Below, one piece after another: positions 36,914 to 46,946 of a stretch of 64,000 bases of DNA. A program made the translations under genes and the position numbers. Position 1 is the stretch's first letter. Each line of letters opens with the position of its first letter. The stretch lies in assembly GCA_930367205.1 (NCBI GenBank), contig OV884011.1:165395226-165459225 (forward strand), given 5' to 3'. The notes under the pieces are model-generated. The model did no database searches. It saw only the letters and a list, made by a program, of their open reading frames with translations, and was not told the DNA's origin. The DNA comes from Acanthosoma haemorrhoidale (lineage: Eukaryota > Arthropoda > Insecta > Hemiptera > Acanthosomatidae).

Positions 36914-37186
36914 TCAGGGCAGAACTCTCTCAATCTGCGTCATGGCAAGAAGGAAGTGACCTTCCTCTCCTTCTGCTGTATCTAAAAGAAAAAAGAGAGA
37001 ACTGTCCTGGGGATCGTCCCCAAAGGTAGTGAGAGAGAGTCCCCAACCACTATTCATTTTATCCGGAAACCTTATCGCCCGATGACGGGCTGGTTCCATC
37101 TCACAAAGGCGAACGGCTTGTTCTTTGACCTCCTCCAAAGAAATTGTTTTTCTTAAAATTCTTTCAAACCGACTGGCTACGTTACT
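36914..37186 (-). CDS. Unrecognised open frame, possible internal or terminal exon
   Basis: The frame is open for 90 codons and reads like a soluble globular protein: EEVKEQAVRLCEMEPARHRA, then NSGWGLSLTTFGDDPQDSS and GEEGHFLLAMTQIERVLP before the stop. No ATG lies near its beginning. A possible acceptor (ACGTAGCCAG) lies just upstream on the minus strand. G+C is above the flanks. I do not recognise a family; it could be an exon of a host gene or a fragment of a transposon protein. Confidence 0.4.
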   Translation of the reverse strand, partial: SNVASRFERILRKTISLEEVKEQAVRLCEMEPARHRAIRFPDKMNSGWGLSLTTFGDDPQDSSLFFLLDTAEGEEGHFLLAMTQIERVLP

Positions 37187-37770
37187 TTAATATTTCCTGG
37201 ATACCCCCTTGCCATTTGCACTCCTTTGAGCCAATTTCTCCTTTTACTTTTGTGCCTCGCATCACAAAGGGTTATTGCTGTCAATCAAACCCTTTTATAT
37301 GGCAGTCAGAAAGGACACATACATCTTGCCAATTAATATATATTACTCTAATTGATTGACTAAACTACATAAAAAACTAATATAGCCATTTTTTAAAAAA
37401 TTGAAAAAGATTTTTGGCCAATTGAGGAATGATAGTTTTTATTTATAAATTGCACTGTGAACATTTATAAAAAAACAAAAACTGCGAAAATATGAGATGC
37501 CTGTTATCAATAAAGATTATTGTACTATTACTTGTATAATTGTTATTTATTTATTCCGTTTTATATTATAAGTTTATATTGTAATTAAATAAAATGAATT
37601 GTATATAATTTCAAGAACTCAGTGTCATATACTTGCTTTATACGGGACATGTGTTAAATATAAATAAATGCTTTCCTAACAGAGTTTCATTTGTAAGAAA
37701 TAATAATAAAGGATTACTAAAGGTAATCTTAGTTAGTATTAATTTACTCATTTAATCATGTTCATAAAAT
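37187..37770. other. No gene recognised
   Basis: AT-rich sequence upstream of the possible exon. No promoter is recognisable. Confidence 0.4.
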
Positions 37771-38110
37771 ATAGTCGAAACTGTCCGCGAGCTAGTTGGA
37801 ATATTTGGGATAAAGACAAAAACGGATCCTGGCTAGGATACCGTTTTCCCATAGGCTGACATAAAGTTCTCGGAAGATGGTGAGAGAGACGCGGACGCCC
37901 CGGCTGTTTTACCAATGTCACGCAGCCCCCAAGGGTTCCCCGCGCATCCACACGCATCGGGTAACAGCGATAGCCAATCAAATCAAGAAATGGACATGTA
38001 ATATTTCTTTCGGCCAATAGAATGGGGATAATAATAGATTGGAAGAAATCAAGAGGAGTAGAAGAAAGCTTTAGTCCACGTCTATCCCCGAGTGAAGGAG
38101 ACTGCGTATT
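37771..38110. promoter_or_regulatory. GC-richer island with CCAAT boxes
   Basis: This patch has several CpGs (GACGCGGACGCCCCGGC, CCCCGCGCATCCACACGC) and CCAAT-type motifs (AGCCAATCAAATCAAG, GGCCAATAGAATGG). It could be a promoter, a CpG-rich LTR remnant, or part of an unrecognised gene. A frame at 38017-37748 (-) overlaps it without recognisable content. Confidence 0.25.
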
Positions 38111-39142
38111 ATGACACCCGTATCAATGAACTGTTATTTCATTTTATAAGTATAAAGAATTTAGGTAATAAGAACGTAATTTGATCATAGAAGAAATATT
38201 AAAGGCACAACAAGGATTCAGTCAGGAAACTCAACAAAGGAAAATTATTTGTATGGGCATAAGAAAGGAAACATCTAACGACCCCGTTACTCAAGGATCT
38301 GTCAATGAACAATAATTAAGGTACCAAATAATAATAGTGAACGGAAATTGTAAACCTATAGTAAAAAGAAAACTGTTCAGTATAAATTCAATCCCGAATC
38401 TATTCCTTCAGAATTCAATCAAGGCAGTAAAGATTAAGTAAAGAAAAATATATAATCACCCTCTTTTGGTCTGTGTTCTCACATGCTGTATTTATTAATG
38501 TTCACTATTTTAAGAATTAAACTTAAAAATTCGTACCTTGAAATAATACAGGTACCTTACGTAATCAGGTCCAACAAGCAGATTAGCAGGCCTGAAATTA
38601 GATTGGACTTATAAAAAGCGGTTGAGGGGCTGAAATAGTGGCGGGTGGAAGGGAGATTACTGGCTGGCAAACTGGCAAAGGGTGACTTTTTGCAGACTAC
38701 AATGTGAAGGATAAATCCAGCCCCTTTTACTCCTAGCTTTAGCTGCCTACACTTTTCCAGCCATTATCAAACTTTCTCTTCTACATTCCATGTGGAAGGG
38801 GGGGGGAGGATCTGCGGCTTCAATTCATAGTCCACGCACAGCGAAGCTTTTGTCATTGAGTATTTAGTGAATCGTGAAAGGCAAAGTTTCGTCGGGGAAA
38901 TATCCTTTGTGCCGATTTTATGATGGCGATCTTTTTACACCTAGTCATAAAAGAGAAAGATAAACGCAACTCCCTGCTAAAATGTCCCAAAATTATGACA
39001 TCATAAAAGTCTTACATTTGTCAGCCATACTTTTGTTTGGGGATTTGGTGTCCCATTGTCATTTAAAAAAAAAAAAAGTGGCTCAATATTTTGATTTATG
39101 CTCTTAACTATATCCACTCGAAGTAGCTGCTATGTACCCTAG
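38111..39142. other. No gene recognised
   Basis: AT-rich spacer with a G run near 38799-38807 and an A run near 39066-39077. Confidence 0.4.
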
Positions 39143-39222
39143 GTCAAATTAACACATATTCGAGTATACTGTAGTGATACTTTATGGTAAATTATATTAA
39201 TACAATATAATTAAAAACACCT
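39143..39222. repeat. Flanking segment E, copy 2
   Basis: GGTCAAATTAACACATATTC then GAGTATACTGTAGTGATACT matches 34935-35006 and again sits just outside the 3' end of a minus-strand family A copy. It is either 3'-transduced DNA or part of a duplicated block. Confidence 0.7.
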
Positions 39223-39560
39223 TTATTACGATAAAATTACAATCTGTCTTTTTATGGGCAATAAGTAATTGTGATAAATGATCTCATTCATACCATATTA
39301 CATATGACAGCCCTGAGACCTCCCGTATCCACGTGGTTGTCACCTCTCTCATATGGGAAAGTTGAAGCAGAGTCATCGGATGTCCCTAACACTCCTCCGT
39401 CATCCGCGTCACTGAATACGAGCCAGGGGAGGCTGACGAAGAGCGCGAGTGCCACAGACGCTAAGGACATGATTGGAGAAACTGGCCATTGCCAGGACTC
39501 CCACTGTCACACATTTATAGCAGGTTACGAGGCCACTGCCGTTTCAGTCTCCAAGGAGGT
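39223..39560 (-). mobile_element. LINE family A, 5'-truncated copy (3' UTR)
   Basis: From CGATAAAATTACAATCTGTC to the GTCTCCAAGGAGG block at the end of the UTR. It shares the CATATTACATATGACAGCCC tail deletion with the 35.0 kb copy. The stem-loop arms (GTCATCCGCGTCAC and GGAGGCTGACG) are changed on one side. Confidence 0.9.
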
Positions 39561-39965
39561 GTGGAATTGCTGCTGTTTCAGTTGCTTAAATTGATAAAGT
39601 TAGATTATATAGAAAGACTTGGCGAATGGTCATGTGCTTAATATAACTTTAAAATCGATTTCTTTTCAACCCATGAGAATTATGCAGGCAGTCATGGCTG
39701 ATAGTTGGAAGTATCGATTGGTGAGATCCCTTCTTATAACATTCTTGAAGGAGGAACGGCAAAGGACGCCAATGAAGCCTTATCGACGAGCCCACTAGGT
39801 AAGTGTCCATACTCCAAGACAACTCTGTAACTACCCAAACTCATTCTACAATTCCCCACCGTTTATAGAGTCAGTTTCAGTGTTTATATTAAGTACTAGA
39901 GACAATTATAATGCTAAGGATTGATAATGTTATTTTAGATAAAAGTTACATAATTATTAAAATAG
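39561..39965. other. No gene recognised
   Basis: ~400-base spacer separating two family A copies that face away in inverted orientation. Confidence 0.4.
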
Positions 39966-40347
39966 TAAAGCCTCCTCCTCGGAGATTAAAACGGCAGTGG
40001 CCTCGTGACCAGGTATAAATATGTGTCAGTGGGAATCCTGGCAATGGCCAGTTTCTCCAATCATGTCCTGATTGTATGTGACTCTCGCACTTTTTGTCAG
40101 CCTCCACTGACACGTATCCAGTGACGCGGCTGACAAAGGAGCGTGGGGGGTTTCCCAAAACTACGCTTCCTCTTTCGCATGCGAGGGAGATGACATCCAT
40201 GTGGATTTGGGAGGTCTCTGGGCTGTTTGTAAATACTGCAGGAGTGAGCGAGTGAATGAAAATTGTAAATATGGTATAAATGAGATCATTTATCACAATT
40301 ACTTATTGTCCAATGAGGCATATTGTAATTTAATCATAATAAAGTTG
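39966..40347 (+). mobile_element. LINE family A, 5'-truncated copy (3' UTR)
   Basis: It starts at AGCCTCCTCCTCGGAGATTA, near the end of ORF2, and runs through the stem-loop block (TTGTCAGCCTCCACTGAC, then GACGCGGCTGACAAAGG) to ATCATAATAAAG. Compensating changes keep the arms complementary (GTCAGCC and GGCTGAC). Confidence 0.9.
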
Positions 40348-40500
40348 GTTGATCTCTTGAATTAAAATAATTAAATCATAACTAAATCAATGACTAAGAA
40401 ATACTGGTATAATTACTTATTTATTACGAAGAGGTTTGTTGTGGCCACCTCTTGATTATAATTAATTATAAGTCACCCTCTTCTCGATCAAATCATACCT

Positions 40501-40783
40501 ATCACTGATTTCATATGTTTTATAAAGGTTATGACGTCAGTGAGAGTAGGGGTGGAAGTAGTGGGGGAGACAGCCATTGGTGGGGACATACCCCACTGGC
40601 TGGCCTCCTATATAAGCTTGGGCCTCCCAGAAAATTAGCAGCGATGAACTTTTAACAACAATAAAAATTTTATTATATTATGCACTCCGCCAAATGCATG
40701 TAAATGCAGAAAGAGGAGAAATATGTAATCCAATTATTTTATTATTTATTTTCTGTACATTGTATTATTTTATTGAGGTTTTG

Positions 40784-40827
<44 letters not shown>

Positions 40828-41545
40828 AGCATAACTAATCGGACCTCCACTTGGAACACTACTCTCTCCTCTCTCTCTGCACTGGAGCCGCTGCTCTACT
40901 CAAACCATGGACTTCTCATTCAACTACCTCTACATCTATCTTTCCTAACCTAGCTATGTTTTAACCTGGCTTTGTCAGACCTCACACCTTCCTAGTGAGA
41001 TTCGCGGCCTTCGTCTCGCTAAAACTAGCACCTCCTTGGGAGAGACCTCTCCCTCGTGGACGACGGTTGCCATGGCCCTGCAAATTTTACCAGCAGTGTC
41101 TCCCATTGCAATCCAGTCGGCCTCTCTCCGGTCCACACTCACCTTTGGGATCCGGACGATTTTCGCCTACCCTTAGATACCGAGTGTGAATTCGTGGTCA
41201 TTCCAAGACCACATAAACTACCTATAAAACCTACCCTGTACCTCTTCTCCTGAACACAGTGCTTTGTCGGGGCACACACACCTTCTAAAGATCTTATGGA
41301 GTCAGATCAAAGCGATCAAGGCTGCCTTGCCGACTAGGCCGGCGGCCAGGGTGAAAGACCATAGGTCCACCCACCTTATCTCTTTCTGGGCGCTCGCCGG
41401 ACGGGGGCTAAGAGGTTATAGCAATCCTAGCCCGCGGCGGGCGTCTCCTCGCCACTTTGGGGATACCCAGGTGTACTGAGCCCCCTGGTGACGACCCGAC
41501 AAGGTTATTTGGTGTCCTCTCGTGGCCATAACCCAAAGAGGTTAA
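40501..41545 (+). mobile_element. LTR/leader-like retroelement segment, copy 1
   Basis: The segment has a TGACGTCA motif near 40532, a TATA box (CCTATATAAGCTTGGG, ~40610), a ~40-base poly(A) run at 40788-40826, and then a block repeated at 46.0-46.57 kb (CTAACCTAGCTATGTTTTAA, GGGATCCGGACGATTTTCGC, GGTCATTCCAAGACCACATA). It ends CTGGTGACGACCCGACAAGG, which could be a primer-binding-site-like junction. Read as a promoter-bearing LTR or untranslated leader (inference). Short frames inside have no recognised domain. Confidence 0.45.
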
Positions 41546-42492
41546 AGTAAGTATTTGAGTTTTGGTTTTCATTATGAGGTGAAATATATTAATAATACCC
41601 CGAATAGTGAATTCATTGTGTGTTTGCGGTTGATAAAGTAACTTTTTTATAAAACGAAACATTTTTTAGTATTACAACTATATACAGAACAGTCTTTCTC
41701 TCCATACTATCCAAGATGTTTATGTTTTTTATTACATACTTTTGCATTCTATTACCTGCTAATAGCTATAATTTGATTATTTATTTCCTTTAAATCCAAA
41801 ATACAATTGTAGTACTCCTTTTCTTCTTTTGGGATTCATAATTTCTTTCAACAGCTTCCACAGCCAATTTCATTAAAAAATCAAAAATATTAATGACAGA
41901 ATTTAGACAAATATTTTACAAGATCATATTTAGACAAACAATAACTATTAATGCTAACAAAAATAAATTTACATTTCACTGCCGAGCCTGTTACCCCTTA
42001 ATAAAATAAAATAAATTTTGATAAAACATTCACATTGATAATTTGAAGTATTTCAGAAATTGATTGGAAATTGAATACCAAGAAATCACCTGACGCCACT
42101 CATAGCCAAATTACCTTTCGTAGGGATATTTTTTCCATTATTTTTCAACAAATAGGAAATATGGAGCGGATTCTCCACCGAAGAAAAGAATAATAAAGGG
42201 CCTTTCAGAGGGTTTGGGCATTTGGACTTCTGAAGAAAAGGGTGGAGACATGATTGAGAACCAAAGCCCGAGAATTTTAGATTAATGAGCGGAATAATCA
42301 AGAGAAAACTTGCTTAAGGAGAAGGGGAGTGTAAAGAAATCTTATCAACTCTTTGCGCCCCCCCATCCAATTTTATTTTTAAAAATGAGGCACTGTTAAT
42401 GGTGAAACAAAAATTTTTAGAGGGCTTTTTTCTTCCATCTTTGATGATTATATCTCATAAAGCAATTAGGACAGTTAATTTATTTAGGAAAT
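41546..42492. other. No gene recognised
   Basis: AT-rich. The frame at 42301-42086 (-) is unrecognised. Confidence 0.4.
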
Positions 42493-42620
42493 TAGGAAAT
42501 AATCCAATCTTGTTATTATTGTAAACCTAGTTGTAATTAAATTTACAATTTAGGAAATCATACAATCTTGTTAATATTGTAAACGTGGTTGTAATTAAAT
42601 TTACGATTTAGGAAATAAAT
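42493..42620. repeat. Two-copy tandem repeat, 57-58-bp unit
   Basis: TTAGGAAAT, then CAATCTTGTTA, TATTGTAAAC and TGTAATTAAATTTAC occur twice, starting at 42493 and 42550, with a third partial start at 42608. A local duplication. Confidence 0.85.
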
Positions 42621-45600
42621 GCGAAGCCCAATAGGAAAGGTTTCTCTTCAAACAGCAATGTTGAATCGTATGTATATATTATATTATACAAATGATCCAA
42701 TCTGCAATTTATATTCACCGTTTTAGACACGCCAGATTGAGTTTTTACGATCCACAAATGGTCGTATAACCATAAACACACATTAAAGAGAGAGTGAGGG
42801 AGGCAAAACTACAAAGCTTTGATACAATAATGTACACTTATCAATCATGAGACAGAGGTTGCTAAAATCGTTATTGGAAATTAATATTAGATAGCAGGAA
42901 ATTATTAATTTAATACAAATATAATTAACAATACAATTTTAAAAAAATAACATAATATCATCAAAACAACAAATAATAATCAGAATCGCATGACGGTGGT
43001 TTATGTGTGAAATCATCATGATTGCGTCGCTCTTGTAGAGCACAACCAACCAAGTACTTTTTGGAACGGTTCCTCTCGTGCCAAACAACAAACTTCTAAC
43101 GGGGACCGGGTGTTTCAGCAAACTTTTTCATTAGAAAAAGGGGAACAATTCTCACATATCTCCTATTTTTTCACGTTCAACCTTTAAAATTTCAGGAAAA
43201 AATTATTGATAAAACATTTTTATTATTAGAACTCATCACACAGATATTCTTTAAAAATAAATAGCAATTGTATTGTTATTTTTCATAAATAATTGATCTG
43301 AACTAGAGTGTGGGCAATTAGGGCACTTTAAAAGAAAAGTGGGGATTTTCAATACCAATTTTCTGGTTACCGTCATTTACTTTTTTAATAGTAAATTAAA
43401 AAAAAAAACTTTTAGTTTGATAAATCAAACCAGTAATTAACACGATTTATTATATATTATTATAACATGTGTATAAATTATAATGTAATTCATTAACAAC
43501 ACCCTGAGATATTTCTTCTTATTAAAAATTTTTAATATCAACGATATATTTAACGATGACTGATGCCCTATAATAATAGAGAGTAGCTTCCCCGCTCATA
43601 ATTTACATACACTGCTGAATTGGTTACTAAATGCAAATGAACGGGGCCGAATCACGAACCGGAAATGTAAAAATTTCCCTGCCAACGAGTAATCTGTACT
43701 GATTCAGAAGATTCGACCCATTTCCACCCAAAACAGTGGTTAATAATGGTTTTAAATACATTTGTATAGCTCACAGATATTTATTTTATAGAAACTTCAA
43801 TTGAGATTAAGAAAATAATGTTTGAGCATTCGACTACACATTAGAATTGATGAAAATGGTAAGCAATTTCGGATAACTATTATTCGCAATTGAACGGTCG
43901 GGACGATTCGGCGTTATTCGTGTGTATTCGTAAGGGGTATATTAGGAAAATCGGTGATTCCTGTAGATAAGTATTAAATGACTGTAATGTGCTATATGAG
44001 ACCTGCATAACCATAATGTTGGAAAGGGTTATAGGCTTTGGAGATGAGGTCAAGAGAAATTGTCAGCAGGCATTTTATAAACTAGTTTTTTTATCATACT
44101 TCTCACTGCTGTAATTAAATCAATACATAATAAGCATATTCCACGACTTAGTGTAATAGGTTCATTTTTTTTATTAATTTTTGGGTTGAGCATAATATAA
44201 TTGAACTATACCACAGCTACTGAAACAGAACCCAGCATGGAATCGGAGGTGAATGCCTCTCATGTCATCGAGTAGAGGAACACGAGGTGGCACTTAAATA
44301 TTCATTACTACACAGCCGGATCGCTTTATCTGTCAACCGGGTATAGCTTAGACACTATCGCAGTATAATTAGTAAAGTTATGGCGAAAACTTAAAGCTCC
44401 ATTACGATAAAGGGATCGGAACTTTGAAGAGAGGGCTTATGTGAGAATATCGAGATACGGGCAGTTTTGCGGAAAATAAAACTATACTTTGATGGAGCGC
44501 ACGGCGGAAAAACAAAAGAAAATATTTAAATTAGCTAATAATAAACTACTGTACTCTATTTATCAAATGAGGCAAAAAGTAGTAAATCCGAACTTGAAAA
44601 TTGAATCTTCACGTCACTTCAAGACTAAAAATCAGGGATTTATTACCTTCTAGAACCGTACCAAAACTGAACTTACGTTTTGAGGAATCTTGGGATAAAT
44701 TAACTTAATGAAGCCAATGAAAAACATTAAAAATGACAAAAAACTGACCTTTTTACATCTGTATACACATCTTGGAAAATTAACTTTACTTAAATTAATT
44801 TGGACACTGTGTCCCTGCTCATCATGATGCTGTCTGACGCTATGCTCATAAGCTACACTTTGTGTATTTCGTGTCTATGTAAGTTGTTCTTGTGTTAGTG
44901 AGTTTGTACTAAAATTCTGTTTTTTGTGAACATTTTATTAACTAATTTATAAAAGAAAATAATGCTGTAAAACGTTTGACAGAACGAAGTTTCGTTTGAA
45001 GCGTACCAAGGAGGATTCCCTATCCCCCAAAAAACTTTTGACTCAAAACTGGATTTTAAAACGTTCAGCAGGGGTTCCAGGTAGATTAAAATAAGCAGCT
45101 GTACGGTGAGAGCTTTTATTTTTCCTAAGTTTTAATTTGTGACCATCATGAGATGAGTCTGTACAAATCGTTTGTTTGGCACATCCGGTGTCTCCATTAT
45201 GTCCCTCACCCATTAAGTGATCTTTTATAATAAACAATAATACATCAACTGAAAAAATAACATTACGTAATAAAGTTGCACAATCTTTGCGAAATTTTCA
45301 TCAAAGAGAATTTATATTGGGAAGGTTGTCACTCGAGGAATGGTTCTGGAATATTGGAGAGGTCCCGGCTTTGAGCTCCGATCTTCCCGGTAATTTTTTT
45401 TTGTCTATTAATTATTAATATCTGGGAGCGTTAGGTAAAACTGCTTTGCAAAATATCAATCATCAATATGAAAAATTGTATTTCCGGGGCTGTGAAAAAC
45501 TGCAAGCACGATTTCTGGTGTTTTATATTTACATTTTAAAAAAACAAACGCAAATTACAAATTGGTACATTTTGTTGTATACATACAATAGTATGTATTT

Positions 45601-45779
45601 TTTTTAATACTGAGTTATTAATTAATGGCACTTGTAGTGACCGCTAACTACATTAGATAAATCACCCTAGGCTCTATTGTATATATATTGTAAATTGGTT
45701 ATAATATGTTGTAAATTAATTTAAACAAGTGCAAATAATATTTCTAAACCATAATTCATATTAGTGTAATTATTGTAAA
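42621..45779. other. No gene recognised
   Basis: Over 3 kb of AT-rich DNA. Frames at 43121-42939 (-) and 45237-45043 (-) are short and unrecognised. No repeat match to the other families was seen. Confidence 0.45.
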
Positions 45780-46575
45780 CAATAAAAGAGCAGCTGCAAA
45801 AAACTAGTTCAGAGGCCTCTGCAGAGGGAATCAGGTAGCTCCTGGGGCTGGCTGGGTCCTGGTCTAGAACATTCAAGCGTCATCCAACCCTGCAATTTGG
45901 TTGGTCAGAATAACACTTTGCCCTATTGGCTAGACGCAATTGGCCAGACCAAAACCCCATTGGCTACTTGGGGCTGTATATACCCCTTAGTTTTAGCCGA
46001 TAAGTCATTCTAACTACGGCTCTCTGGACTGGTACTTGCAGCTGCACTGATGTTTCTAGATTTGGCCTTCTCATTTATGAAAACCTCTGCATCTCTCTTC
46101 CTAACCTCGCTATGTTATAGTCCGGCCTTGTCAGACCCCACACTTTCCTAGTGGGATTCTTTGCCTTCGCCTCGCTAAAACTAGCACCTCCTTCGAAGAG
46201 ATTTCTTCCTCGCGGACGACGGTCACCTGAGGCCCTACGAACTTTACCTAGTAGTGTCTCCCCCAGTGATCCAGACTGCCTCTCTCCGGCTCACACTCGC
46301 CTTTGGGATCCGGACGGTTTTCGCCTACCCTCAGATCGCCTACCGATTGTAAATTCGTGGTCATTCCAAGACCACATAAACTACCTACAATCCCTACCCT
46401 ATACCTCTTCTCCTGACAGTGCATTGTCGGGGCACGTGCCTATCAGATATGGAGCCAGATAGTACAGTAGTAGTAAGACCCGTCATGAAACAATAGTCGT
46501 CATAGCCTACTCAGCCCTCACTTCGTCACTAGGGCTAGGGTAACTAGGGTAACTCGTGACGACCCGACAGCACTT
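45780..46575 (+). mobile_element. LTR/leader-like retroelement segment, copy 2
   Basis: CCAAT-type motifs on both strands (CCCTATTGGCTAGACG, CCCCATTGGCTACTTGG) precede a TATA box (GGGGCTGTATATACCCC, ~45970). A downstream block shared with 40.9-41.5 kb then ends ACTCGTGACGACCCGACAGC. The architecture suits an LTR with U3 promoter plus leader, but no gag or pol is attached. It stops ~10 bases before the poly(A) of the intact LINE. Confidence 0.45.
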
Positions 46576-46586
46576 ATTCATGATTT

Positions 46587-46608
46587 TTTTTTTTTTTTTT
46601 TTTTTTTT
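46587..46608 (-). promoter_or_regulatory. Poly(A) tail of the full LINE
   Basis: A T run on the plus strand equals the A tail. About 15 bases between the AATAAA-type signal and the A run are not seen in truncated copies, which end at or just after AATAAAG. Confidence 0.7.
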
Positions 46609-46832
46609 AGTTTTCAAACAATTTTATTAAGATAAAATTACAATCTGCCTTTTATTAGGCAATGAGTAATTGAGATAAATGTCATCATTCATACTATATT
46701 TACAATTCATCATTCACTCGCTCATTCATACAATATTTACAAACAGCCCAGAGGCCCCCCAAGTCCACAAGGGTCACCTCCCTCACATGCGAAGGAGGAA
46801 GCGGAGTCTTGGGGAGTCCCCCACGCTCCTAC

Positions 46833-46869
46833 GTCAGCCGCGTCACTGGATAAGCCAGCGGAGGCTGAC
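46833..46869 (-). promoter_or_regulatory. Conserved 3' UTR stem-loop of family A
   Basis: GTCAGCC at 46833-46839 and GGCTGAC at 46863-46869 are complementary and separated by 23 bases. Most copies keep the pair, often as an 8-bp CGTCAGCC/GGCTGACG stem. It is a candidate recognition structure for the element's own reverse transcriptase (inference from other LINEs). Confidence 0.55.
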
Positions 46870-46946
46870 CAAGAGCGCGAGAGCCACAGACGCTCAGGAC
46901 ATGATTAGAGGAACTGGCCATTGCCAGAACTCCCACTATCACTTAG

